Source of the DNA: Diacronema lutheri | Taxonomy: Eukaryota > Haptophyta > Pavlovophyceae > Pavlovales > Pavlovaceae | DNA length: 64,000 nt | Assembly: GCA_019448385.1 (NCBI GenBank) | Contig: JAGTXO010000027.1 | Coordinates: 124,001-188,000 of the forward strand | Direction: 5' to 3' | Part shown: piece by piece, positions 44,101-52,452 of the stretch | How positions within the stretch are numbered: the stretch's first letter is position 1 | How the letters are laid out: every line of letters begins with the position of its first letter | The notes under the pieces: generated by a model | What the model was told of the DNA's origin: nothing | The model's database searches: none | The model's input: only the letters and a program-made list of their open reading frames with translations | Translations under genes and position numbers: made by a program

Positions 44101-47100
44101 GAGGGAGGAGGGGAGGAAGGATGAGGAGGGGAGGGGGGGGGGGGGGGGGGCAGAGCCCGTGGCGCGCTGCCCTTGCCACAGATGCGCGCAGCGGATGCAG
44201 CGCGTGCGTTCGTGCGCCACCGTCCACTTCCTCGCTCCCCCCTATCTCTCCCCTTCCACCCCGTCCTATCCCCTCCGTACAAGGAACCCACCTGACGCCC
44301 TGCCCCCCTCGTACCTTCCCCCCTCTCCCCTCCCCTCCCCATCCCCTTCCCCATCCCCTTCCCCTTCCCCTTTCCCATCCCCTCCCCTCCCCTTCCCCTT
44401 CCCCTTCCCCTCCCCCCCTCCCCTCCCCATCCCCCTTCCCCATCCCCTTCCCCTTCCCCTTCCCCATCCCCTTCCCCTTCCCCTTCCCCTTCCCTTCCCC
44501 TCCCCTCCCCTTCCCCTTCCCCTCCCCTCGCCCGTCGCAGGAGCTGCTCGACGCCCTCGCCGCCATCGACGTCGACATCCCGCCCGACCTCAAGCCCGCC
44601 GGGCTCGCGCTCGCGGGCCTCGGTGGCTTTGGCGGCGGCGGCCTCGGCGCGCTCGGCGCGGACGTCGACTTCTCCGACTTCAAGCGGATCACCTGCGAGG
44701 CGCTCTCAACGGTCGCGCTCGGCAGGCCCGGCCGCTCGTACGTGATCGTCTCCCTCGCCGAGGCGGAGGCTGTGCGCGCCGCGATCCACATAGGCGCGCA
44801 CGCGCCCGGTGGCCTCGGGCTCGGCGGCACGCGCCTCGTGCTGCACGCCCACTGCGCGCCGCTCGACGCGTCGGCTGGTGCCGAGCCGGGCGGCGACTAC
44901 ACTGCTCATGTCGCGCGGCAGTGCGCGCGCTTTGTCGACTCGGACGGCGAGTACGACGAGCGCGATGCGATCGCGCTGCTGCGCGCCCTGCGCGCGTCGC
45001 CGCCCGCCGCGCGCAAGGTGCGCGCGACGCGCGCGCGCGCGCGGCGCCGCGGCGGCCTGCTCGTTGTGCCGCGCCTCCCTCGCGCGCTTTCCCGCCCACC
45101 CTTTCCCGCCCACCCTTTCCCGCCCACCCTTTCCCGCCCACCCTTTCCCGCCCACCCTTTCCCGCCCACCCTTTCCCGCCCACCCTTTCCCGCCCACCCC
45201 TTCGCGTGTGCCCCCGCCGTTCACCGCCACCGCTACCGCCACCCCAAACCGTCCCAACCCCCCCCCTCCCCCCCCTCCCCCTTTTGACCACAGGTGTGGT
45301 TCGTCGACGTGCGCGCGTGCAAGCGCCGGCAGCAGCAGGCGGGGCAGCACGCCGCGCCCTTCGACGCCGCGCCCGACGCGTCCAAGGCGCGCGCGGTCGG
45401 TGGCCTCCTTGTCCGCCGCCGCCGCCTGCACGCGCACATGCGGCACGGCGTGCCCGCCGCGCTCGAATCCTTGTTCAACGCGATCGACGAGTTTGCCCTC
45501 CTCGAGCAGGCCGTCGTGCTGCGCCGCGTCCGCCTGCAGCTTGCGCGGCGCGGCCTCTCCGCGCGCGACGCCTTTGCGCTCTTCAACAAGAGCCGCTCGG
45601 GTTCGATCACCTGCCGCGAGCTCGCAGCCGGCCTTGCATGGCTCCGCGTGTCCCTCACCGTCACGCAGCTCCACGCGACGGTCCGCGCGCTCGACACCAC
45701 GGGCGAAGGCGAGCTCGCGCCCGACGACTTCCGCGCGGCCTTCGCCGCGCGCGCCGACGACGAGGAGGAGGCGGGCTCCGTGGCGCGCGCGGCGCGCGCC
45801 GACGCGCCGCCCTCCCTCATCGACTTTGACACGCCGTTACAGCCGTTACCGCCGTTACCGCCTGCAGCGATGCCGGCCGCGCTCGGCGGTGGCGGTGGCG
45901 GCGGCGGTGGCGGTGGCGGTGGCGGTGGGCTCCTCGCCGCTGGCGGTGAGCTCGACATTGCCGCTCTCTTCGCGAGCGCGGCGGCCGGCGGTGGGCTAGG
46001 CGGTGGTCTCGGCGGTGGGCTGGAGGAGGTGCAACGGCAGATTGTCGACGTGGATGTACGCAGCTGCGCCGTCCTGCACACCAGCCCACACCAGCCCTGG
46101 CCTTGGCCCTCCTTTTCCCATTTCGCCTTCTTCCACACCAGCCCTTGCCATCGCGCGCCAGCTTTTGCCCCGCCTGCCGAGCCATACGCCCCTTCCACAC
46201 CACCCATCCCCCCCCCCCCCCCCCCCCGCCTCCCCCCCGCCCTCCACCCTCAACCCAACTCGCCCCCACCCCCCTTCCCCAACGCGCCTCTTTTCAAACA
46301 ACCCTCTTGCGCGCCAGGTGCCCGAGCTCGGCCCCGTCGGCTCGGGGCGCGACGTTGGCGCGAGCGGCGGCGCGATCGCCCACTCCGTTGACCTGCGTGG
46401 CTTTGAAGTGCGCGTGCGCAAGGCCAAGGATTACGACCTCGTACGCGCGTCACCCGCGTCACCCGCGTCACGCGCGTCACCCACGTCACTCGCGTCACCC
46501 GCCCGCCCGCCCCTCGCTTGCGCCGCCCGCCCTTCTCAAACCCCCCCCCATCCCCCACCCCCCCCCCCCCCCTTCCCTCCCTCCCGCCCCGCGCAGGTCT
46601 GGGCAGCGCCCGCGCAGCCCGGCAGCGGCTGGTCTGTCCCGTCTGTCTCCGTCTGGGCGCCTGCTGCCGATTCGACCGGACTGGGCAAGGCGAGTGTCCG
46701 GCTGTGTGTCGGCCATTACCCGAGCGCCGACGGCAACCCGTGCGCGCCTGCATCGGACGCCGCGACGCGAGCACGCCCCTGCCCCTTCTCCTTGCCCCCA
46801 TCCCCTTTCCCCTTCCCCTTTCCCCCTTCCCCCCATCCTCTTCCCCTTCCCCCTTCCCCCCATCCCCATCCCCTTTCCCCCATCCCCATCCCCTTCCCCT
46901 CCCCTCCCCCCCCCCCCCCCCTTCACCCCTTCCCTTCTTCTCCCCCCTTCCTCCCTTCCCCCCCTCCTCCCTTCCCTCCCCGCCCCCGTTTCAGCGCGCG
47001 CCCTTTCACCCCGCGCCTCGCGCATAATGTGTTGATCGTGGACACCCCACTGCCACCCTTTGCCCGATGCACTCACCCTCCGAACATCTCCCCCCCCCCC

Positions 47101-47961
47101 CCCTCCCCCCCCCCCCCCCCCCCCTTCGCCCTCCCCGCAGCGCGCGCTCGCGCTCCGGCCACTCGCGGTTGATCGTCGAGCTCGCCTCCACCTCCTCCGC
47201 CTTTGGCCTTGCCGGCCTCGGCGCGACCGAACGATTCCTCGAAGTGGCGCGGGCTGTCCTCCCCCACCCGCGCCGGTACAAGCTCGCATGGTCGACGCAG
47301 CTCGGCGGCAAGCCTCTCTTCGTGTGGCGGCCCATCGCCCCATCGCCCGCGTGAGCGCTGCACCGCGCGGCGCGGCACTGCACCGCGCGGCGCGACGCGG
47401 CGCGGCGCGGCGCGGCGCGGCGCGACGCGGCGCTGCGCGTGCTCGTCCGGGTTCAAAAGAAGGCGTGGCTGTGTCAGCCCGTGTTTTGAACCCACCCCTT
47501 TCCCGCCTTTTCTGCCCCTGTGATTGCTGCCTTGGACCGGCCGCCTCTGTGCCGCTCATCCAGGACCGACCCCTCCCTTCCTTTTCCCCTCCCTTTCCTC
47601 AAATCTCCCGCCCAAATCTCCCGCCCAAATCTCCCGCCCAAATCTGCCGCCCAAATCTGCCGCCCATCTGCGCAGCTACGTGTGCCTCGGCTTCGTGGCC
47701 ACAACGACGGAGGACGAGCCCGCGCCCGCCATCGTCCACTGCGTGCCCGCGCGCTGGTGCGCCGAAGCGCGCGCGCCCGCACGGCTCGTCGCCGAGGCGG
47801 GCGGCGTCGGCGCGTCCAGTCGGCCGGGCTCGCTGTGGACGGCGAACGCGGCCGGGCTGCTCGGCGCGACAGCGGGGCACGCGCGGCCGAGCGACGTCTT
47901 CTACGACCTGCGCGAGGACATCTTCCGGCTCGAGAACCACAAGCCGGAGAAGATGATCTAG
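14509..47961 (+). CDS. Giant SH3-DUF3638/DUF3645-EF-hand protein, about 5,130 residues, 54 exons
   Basis: This is one gene over 33.4 kb. My exon model: 14509-16581, 17080-17264, 17429-17702, 18269-18734, 19019-19283, 19572-19797, 19889-20094, 20209-20302, 20585-20733, 21166-21241, 22170-22289, 22608-22906, 23080-23521, 23815-23985, 24239-24388, 24881-25153, 25452-25538, 25767-25978, 26810-26944, 27130-27483, 27921-28067, 28478-29704, 30179-30365, 30645-30731, 30994-31205, 31356-31475, 31674-31830, 32189-32697, 32965-33168, 33429-34230, 35095-35407, 35674-36058, 36339-36459, 36699-36830, 36992-37192, 37428-37559, 37761-37859, 38082-38343, 38977-39142, 39297-39411, 39623-39856, 40516-41058, 41388-41507, 41826-42014, 42353-42432, 42594-42728, 43152-43236, 43487-43666, 44541-45017, 45294-46055, 46318-46440, 46597-46739, 47141-47350, 47676-47961. 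All phases join and the sum is divisible by three. An SH3 domain opens the protein ([18 protein letters not shown]). Family landmarks follow: [47 protein letters not shown], then [20 protein letters not shown] and ANPDV of DUF3645. Fungal members are near 3,000 residues and some are labelled ubiquitin hydrolase; I see no protease motif that proves it. Confidence 0.85.
16796..17070. repeat. C-rich minisatellite in giant-gene intron 1
   Basis: Intron 1 (16582-17079) begins with a GGT/GGGT-rich stretch (16606-16660). It then holds tandem units such as CCCCCGCCCATGCCTTTGCC, about 20-24 bp, until just before the acceptor at 17079. Confidence 0.8.
17815..18085. repeat. About 88-bp repeat x3 in giant-gene intron 3
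   Basis: Three nearly identical units start near 17822, 17911 and 17999. Each contains AGGTGTGGGGGGAGGAAAGT and CTGCCGCCATGCTGCGCGCG or a variant. The same intron has a G-run at about 17770-17792 and C-runs at about 18160-18206 near the acceptor. Confidence 0.85.
21262..21860. repeat. TTGCATGCAC minisatellite in giant-gene intron 10
   Basis: About 600 bp of intron 10 (21242-22169) is built from the 10-bp unit TTGCATGCAC, broken at intervals by TTGTGTGCACTTGGCGTGC. This makes a second-order period of roughly 50-60 bp. TGCATGCA is self-complementary, so the array is rich in short palindromes. Confidence 0.85.
24500..24685. repeat. GGGGCAGGGC repeat in giant-gene intron 15
   Basis: Head-to-tail GGGGCAGGGC units alternate with AGAGTGAGGGGCAAGGC over about 180 bp of intron 15 (24389-24880). 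A similar but separate GGGGCGGGGCAGGGCAG array lies in intron 22 of the same gene. Confidence 0.8.
26060..26800. repeat. CCCCTT microsatellite filling giant-gene intron 18
   Basis: About 740 bp of pure pyrimidine, mainly CCCCTT with CCCCAT and CCCCTCCCCT variants, occupies nearly the whole intron (25979-26809) up to the acceptor CACGCAG. A polypurine/polypyrimidine mirror tract of this length could form triplex DNA (inference). Confidence 0.9.
28080..28475. repeat. 55-bp repeat x3, then CCCATC array, in giant-gene intron 21
   Basis: Three exact-looking 55-bp units start at 28081, 28136 and 28191 with CGGCTGGCGGTGTCCGGGGC. They lie directly after the donor at 28068. From about 28330 to 28476 the intron continues as CCCCATCCCAT/CCCCACCCCA repeats up to the acceptor. 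The 55-bp units have no stop in one frame, but protein conservation stops at the donor. Confidence 0.85.
29780..30055. repeat. G-rich minisatellite in giant-gene intron 22
   Basis: About five units of roughly 40-48 bp lie in intron 22 (29705-30178). Each contains AGGGCAAGCGGTGCAGCCGG and GGGGCGGGGCGGGGC. A C-run of about 20 then precedes the acceptor CCGCAG. Confidence 0.8.
30382..30615. repeat. 30-bp repeat x8 in giant-gene intron 23
   Basis: Units beginning GGACTCGCGCCCTGTGC recur every 30 bp at 30382, 30412, 30442, 30472, 30502, 30532, 30562 and 30592. The period is divisible by three, so the frame is open, but the array sits between donor 30366 and acceptor 30644. Confidence 0.9.
32800..32963. 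repeat. CCAACCGCCCGC repeat in giant-gene intron 28
   Basis: An imperfect 8- to 12-bp repeat of CCGCCCGCCCAA type runs from about 32800 to the acceptor GCAG at 32961-32964. Confidence 0.8.
34300..34950. repeat. 66- to 78-bp repeat x9 with poly-G spacers in giant-gene intron 30
   Basis: Nine copies share a nearly constant core of about 53 bp (TCTGTCTGTGGCGCCGTGCG, then CATCATTTGGCGGGATGGTG and GGATAGGGAG). They are separated by G-runs of differing length. Cores begin near 34323, 34400, 34471, 34545, 34611, 34690, 34762 and 34840; a shortened last copy begins near 34915. The array lies just upstream of the exon that carries the P-loop. Confidence 0.9.
36595..36690. repeat. CGTCACC/CGTCATT repeat in giant-gene intron 33
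   Basis: Short 7- to 11-bp units of CGTCACC and CATTCGTCACC alternate for about 90 bp before the acceptor GTGCAG at 36698. The same intron has a G-run at about 36513-36530. Confidence 0.75.
38395..38880. repeat. 60- to 68-bp repeat x7 in giant-gene intron 38
   Basis: Seven copies hold CCGCCCACCTTCCCCCTTTC and CCTTTCGATTCCCTT cores separated by C-runs of 14-20. They fill the intron 38344-38976. The architecture (constant core plus homopolymer spacer) mirrors the poly-G spaced array of intron 30. Confidence 0.88.
39905..40360. repeat. TTTCCCCC pyrimidine array in giant-gene intron 41
   Basis: About 450 bp of CCCCTTTCCCCC-type repeats lie in intron 41 (39857-40515). The intron then has about 70 bp of unique sequence and C-runs before its acceptor CCCCAG. 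Confidence 0.85.
42735..42905. repeat. CCACCGTGG-type repeat in giant-gene intron 46
   Basis: A 9-bp unit GGCCACCGT repeats about six times and grades into GCTGTCACC and GCTGCCACC units. The stretch lies in intron 46 (42729-43151) directly after the donor. Confidence 0.8.
43730..44080. repeat. About 32-bp GGATAAGGATGGCGGGAGG repeat in giant-gene intron 48
   Basis: About nine units containing ATAAGGATGGCGGGAGGGC follow the donor at 43667. They pass into poly-G and, from about 44330 to 44530, a CCCCTTCCCC array up to the acceptor CGTCGCAG at 44533-44540. Confidence 0.85.
45085..45200. repeat. 14-bp CGCCCACCCTTTCC repeat in giant-gene intron 49
   Basis: About eight copies of CGCCCACCCTTTCC lie head to tail in intron 49 (45018-45293). 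Confidence 0.85.
47141..47961 (+). other. Vps62/DUF946-like C-terminal region of the giant protein
   Basis: The last two exons encode [25 protein letters not shown] and SLWTANAAG, ending [11 protein letters not shown] and TAG. This order (WRP, then GYxxLG with hydrophobic repeats, a Cys-Val-Pro/Arg element, then W) resembles the repeat found in Vps62/DUF946 and the VPS13 adaptor-binding region. An earlier partial unit, VSVWAPA and [10 protein letters not shown], lies in exon 52. The match is by eye and of moderate strength. It would suggest a membrane-trafficking or lipid-transfer context. Confidence 0.45.
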
Positions 47962-48212
47962 CCTGGCCTCAATCTTGGAACCTGCCTTTTAGGCCAGGCA
48001 GCCAGGCACGTGCCGCACAAGTACGCGCGGTATAGCAGCTGCTCAGTGCCCGCCCTCACAACTGGGGCCTCCCACTCAATGAAGCTGCAGTCTCGCCGCC
48101 AATCCTCCCCGCCCACCGCGGCGAACGTGCCAACCACGTCTTAGAGGGAGGGGGGACGGAGTTGATCGCGCACCATCTATTGCACGCGCTACTAGGCCCG
48201 CCTACGCTGGCC
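47962..48212. other. Convergent gap between giant gene and TBC gene
   Basis: This 251-bp gap lies between two stop codons of genes that point towards each other. It has ordinary mixed composition, including GCCTTTTAGGCCAGGCAGCC. I see no ORF, repeat or RNA gene. It presumably holds both 3' ends. Confidence 0.6.
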
Positions 48213-48493
48213 TCACGGCTGCGCGGTCGCGCCGTGGCGCGCGGACGGCCCGTCCGCGAGCGCCGGCGCGATCGGCCGTCTGCGGATGCCGACAAAGTCG
48301 TTGCCGCACCCGGACTCGCTGCCGCACCCGGACTCGCTGCCGCACCCGGACTCATCGGCCGCAGCGTGCGAGCGCGCCGCATCCCCGTCCTTGCGCCGCC
48401 AGCCACACCGCGCCGCCTCGGCGCCCTCGCCACCGCCAGCCCCACCATCGACGCGCCACCGCCCTACGACCGGGTCGCGCGCGCCCTGCGCGA

Positions 48494-48524
<31 letters not shown>

Positions 48525-48852
48525 GCTGAGGTGCGGCGGCGCGCACGCTGCGCCAACGTCGCCGGCCACGCCGCCACCGGCGCTTCCGCCTCCGCCTCCG
48601 CCACCACCAACGCCACCACCAACGCCACCGCCGCCCCCGCCCCCGCCTCTGCCAGCGGCGGCGAAGGGGCGAATGGCAACGTATGTGAAACTTCCAGCGG
48701 GCTCGCACGGACGTGCGCACCCCGTGCTAGGCCCGGACCCACAGCCGGAGCCGGAGCCGGACCCTGAGCTCGAGCCGGACTGCGCGGCCTCCCGGCGCGC
48801 GCCGTCGTTCGACGTGGGGGTCGCCGAAAAGCCGCCGCCATCGCCGCCACCG

Positions 48853-48931
<79 letters not shown>

Positions 48932-51900
48932 CGGCGCGGCGCGCTGCGTCGACCGCGCGCGTCGCGCTCGCCGCCGCGACCGCGGCGAGCCGCGCGGGGC
49001 TGCGTGCCGTTTCGCCGCCGCTTGCCACACCGCCGCAGCCAAGCGGCGACAACGCCTCGACGCCGCGCGCGTCCGCCGCGCTCGCGGCAAAGGCGGCGAG
49101 CGCGCGCCTGTGGGCCACCTTCGTGTCGGACAGGGTCAGATCCGACACGTCCGGTACCGTCGGCAACTCACCCGCCGCGCGCCGCCCGCCGTCGCCGTCG
49201 CCCACCACCACCACACCGCAGACGACCGGCGCGGCCAGCGCCTCGCCCTCGTTGTCGCCATCGCAGCGCTCGGGCGCGCGCGCGCTGCCGGCCGGCGTGG
49301 CGCCCACGCCCGCCGCGCCGCCGCGCGTGCTCGCGGCGGCGGCTGCGCCACAGAGCGCAACGTCGCCTTTGCCTTCTCCACCGCCACCGCCACCGCCACC
49401 GCCTTCTCCACCGCCACCGCCACCGCCACCGCCACCGCCCTCCGCCGCGGCCACGCCGCCCAGCGCGCCGGGCGGGCCGCAGCGCGCGGGCGGCGGCGGC
49501 GTTGGCGGCGGGCGCGGCGAGCGCGGGCGGCTCGGCAGCGCGCGCGGCGCGGAGGCGGCGACGATGGCGGGCAGCTCCTGCGCGCGCATGCGGTCGAGGG
49601 CGGCGGTGCAGAAGCTTGTGCCGAGGAGGCGACGTGAATAGCTATGCGAACGGAAGGGAGGAAAGGGGGGGGGGGGGGGGGGGCAGGGAAGGGGGGGGGA
49701 GGGAGTGGAGGGGGTGGGAGGGGGGGAGTGCAGAGGAGGGGTAGGGAGGGGAGGGGGGGGGGGGGCAGGTTGGCTGCCTGTTGGTACGCACGGCGGCATG
49801 TCGTCGCGTGCGTTGCGTGGCGTGCGCGGCGCGCGCGGCCGTGTGCACGGCCCATTCTCTGCGCTGCCCCCCCCCACCCCCCCCCCCCCCCCCCCCCTCC
49901 CCCGCGTCCCATTCCCTCCATCCCCCCCCCCCCCCCCCCCCCCTTCCACGGCCTCACCCGAGGGCCAGGAGCGCGTCCGCATCGACCACCGAGCGGGGCA
50001 GCGCGGCGAGGAGCGTCAACAGCTCGGACTGGTCGGAGGTGGCAAGCAGTGTGCGCTCGTGCGAGGCGAGGAGGGCGATGGCTGCGCGGAAGAGGGCGGC
50101 GTTGCCCTGGTGCGCGGTCGAGACAGCGTGAGGGGGAGGGGGGGGGGGGGCGGAGGGGGGAGGGGGGGGGGGCATTGAGACGCGGTGGGCTATTGAAGGG
50201 GGGGGGGGGGGGTAAAGAAGGGAAGGGAAGGATATGGGAAAGGGAGAAGGGCGAAGGCGCACGTCAAGGCCGCGGATGCCCATCCCCCCCCCCCCCCCCC
50301 TCCGCAACCTTCCACCAAACGACTCCCCTCCCCCGCGGCCTTCCACCAAACGCCCCCCCTCCCCGCGGCCTTCCACCGGGCGTCCCCCCCTCCCCCGGCA
50401 ACCTTCCACCGGGCGTCCCCCCCTCCCCCGGCAACCTTCCACCGGGCGTCCCCCCCTCCCCCGGCAACCTTCCACCGGGCGTCACCTTTCCCCCCGGCGC
50501 CCGGTGAAAGCCGCGCGCAAGAATACACACACAGACACACACACAGGCGCAGGCCCCCCCCCCCCCCCCCGCCCCCGCCCCCCTTTAAAACGAGGCGTGC
50601 GACGCGCGCACATCAGCGAAGAGCGCGTCCCAGATGCGCAGGACGGTGTGCACAGGCATGGCGGCGACAAATGCGCAGAGAAGCCATTTGGTCGAATAGA
50701 CCTGACGGGCGGACGGGTTTGTTTTCGGGGCGGGGGTAAGTGGGTAGGCGGGTGGGTAAGGGAATATTCCAACCCCCCCCCCCCCCCCCCCTTCCCTCTC
50801 CTCCCTAAGGCAGTTCAGCCGCCCCCTCGCCGCGCGCCTCACCTCGGGCAACGCACCCGCGGCATCAAGGTGACGTGCCAGCCTTGGGAGCCTTTGCCCG
50901 ACAAGCAGTCGTAAGACGAGCTGGTCCGTTCGCAGCCCCAGCATGGCGGGCGTCAGGTAGTCGAGGGGCAAGAGCCGCGTGGCAAAGGCGACGAGCAGCC
51001 AGAACGCGACCTCCGCTTCGTAGTCTGCGCAAAGGGCAGGGGAGGGGGGGGGGGGGTAGGGCAGGGTTAGGGGGCAGGGGGGGCAGAGCAGGGCAAGGCA
51101 GGGCAGGGCAGGGCAGGGCAGGGCAGGGCAGGGCAGGGCCGGGGGGGGGGGGGGGGGGGCTGCATTGCATGCGTCGGCAAAGGCGGCACGGCGTCGCGCG
51201 GTCGCGCCAAATGCCGAGAGAGGGGGGGTGGGGGTGGGGTGGGGGGCGAACGACGGCAGACGACGGCAGACGACGGCGGCAGCGGCGGTGTCGGCCGCGA
51301 CGCGCCTCACCGGCAACGATGAGCAAAAGTCCGGCTATGAACCCCATGCCTTGCACGTACCTACGGCCGGGCGGCGCGGCGGCGCGGCGGCGCGGCGCGC
51401 GCGGACGGGCGGCAAAGTGAGCGGTGCGGCAGGCCGTTGCGCCAAGCGTGGCGCAGGAGAGCGTGAACCGACTCAACCGATCGCGCGACCGGCGCTGGCC
51501 GTTCGTAACCGCCGTGCCGATCGACGGTCCGGCGGCCAAGCCGGACCGCCGGTCCGGCGGCCAAGCCGGACCGTCGAGCGGCGCGCACGCTCGCTGCACG
51601 CCTTTCCCGCCGAGCGACCACGCCGCTCAGCGCCCCTTGGCACCACGCACGCTTCGCTCGCCGCGCGCGCGCGCGCGCGCCGGCGTCGGCGCGCGCACCC
51701 GATGTGCGCGTCGTGCTGTGCGAAGGCGGTAAGCACGCGACGGAGGAGTGCCGCGCCCTCTGCCGTCTCGAAGAGGCGGTGGCCCGGGAACGTGCGCGCC
51801 AGGTCGAGCTCGATCTGCGACGTCGCGTCCGTCCGCGCCGCCGCGCCGCGCGCCGCGCACGCGGCGAAATGGTCCGGCGCGTGCAGCGCGCGCAGCTCGT

Positions 51901-52246
51901 CCGCGCCCGAAAGCGCGCGCCAGACGCGACAGCGGAGCTCGCTCGGCACGCCGGCGCGCGCAAGCTCGCGCGCACGCTCTGGCCGCCCCGCCTCGAGCTC
52001 GGCGAGCGCGCCGCCCTCCGTCCAGCGCGCGAGGTGCGCGCGCTGCCGCCGGCCGTCCGCGCCGCCGCCGAGCGCCGCGCGCGCGAGCGCCTCGAGCTCT
52101 GGGTCGGCGCGGAAGCCGAGCGCATCGTACTCCTTGGGCGTCTCCACCTCCTCCCACTCGTCATCCGACGACGAGGCCGCCGCCTCGCCCGCGACGCCCG
52201 GCCCATCCAGCCGGGGCGTGCATGTGCTGTCCGCGACCAGCAGCAT
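48213..52246 (-). CDS. TBC-domain Rab GTPase-activating protein
   Basis: Six exons join in phase: 52246-51699, 51360-51311, 51024-50843, 50701-50612, 50106-49958 and 49641-48213. They give 815 residues starting MLLVADSTCTPRLDGPGVAG. An acidic Ser/Asp/Glu stretch comes first. The TBC domain runs from about residue 90 to 345: AGVPSELRCRVWRALSG, then IELDLARTFPGH with the catalytic Arg finger, and YVQGMGFIAGLLL with the Gln finger. EAEVAFWLLVAF, KWLLCAFVAAMPVHTVLRIW and LFRAAIALLASHERTLL follow. Both fingers are present, so it should accelerate GTP hydrolysis by a Rab protein on internal membranes. The last exon encodes about 475 residues of Ala/Gly/Ser/Pro-rich low-complexity tail, with poly-Gly and a GCGSES repeat. 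The tail is read as coding because the frame is open, but another splice could shorten it. Intron 1 contains a GCGC stretch, and intron 2 a GGGCA repeat and G-run. Confidence 0.88.
48298..48355. repeat. 15-bp repeat in the TBC gene tail
   Basis: Three to four copies of GCCGCACCCGGACTC lie in the last exon of the TBC gene. On the sense strand they encode a GSESGCGSES repeat. The period is in frame, so copy-number change would lengthen or shorten the protein without a frameshift. Confidence 0.8.
50325..50490. repeat. About 32-bp repeat in TBC intron 4
   Basis: About five copies of CAACCTTCCACCGGGCGTCC plus a C-run fill part of intron 4 (50107-50611). Read on the gene's sense strand, the intron starts with G-runs and ends with C-runs before its acceptor. 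Confidence 0.8.
51085..51160. repeat. GGGCA repeat and G-run in TBC intron 2
   Basis: About nine GGGCA units (as AGGGCAGGGC) are followed by a run of about 20 G inside intron 2 (51025-51310). The rest of that intron contains three ACGACGGCAG units near 51250-51275. Confidence 0.8.
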
Positions 52247-52452
52247 GCCGGCCGGTTTGGCGGTTTGGGTTGACGGACGCAGCGTGTGTGTACGACTGTA
52301 CGTAAGTAATAGTAGGTAGTAAGTAATGGCGGGGCTCAGGACTCATCATCAGGGCACTCACACGCGGCTCGGAGCGCGCGCGCCCACTTGGCTAATTCTG
52401 GCGAACGCAGAGGCGCTGCCAACCCCTCAGGCCCGCGTCGCGCCGCGAATGC
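52247..52452. other. Gap between TBC start and repeat-protein stop
   Basis: This 206-bp gap is upstream of the TBC gene and downstream of the next - strand gene. It has a less GC-rich stretch at 52300-52330 (TAAGTAATAGTAGGTAGTAA) close to the TBC start, a probable promoter or leader. No ORF is supported. Confidence 0.5.

Larger units (their letters stand above)
43487..45780 (+). other. Two EF-hand-like regions of the giant protein
   Basis: Exons 48-50 encode [20 protein letters not shown] followed by [12 protein letters not shown], a helix-loop-helix with a [12 protein letters not shown] loop. Further on, [20 protein letters not shown] and then [17 protein letters not shown] form a second pair. 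The loops keep Asp/Asn at position 1 and Gly at position 6. Several other ligand positions lack acidic residues, so calcium binding may be weak or lost in some. Regulation by calcium is an inference. Confidence 0.6.

Noticed and set aside
26060-44530. Retroelement or DNA transposon insertion to explain the large introns
   Set aside because: No terminal repeats, target-site duplications, transposase or reverse transcriptase sequence is visible; the introns are simple and tandem repeats.
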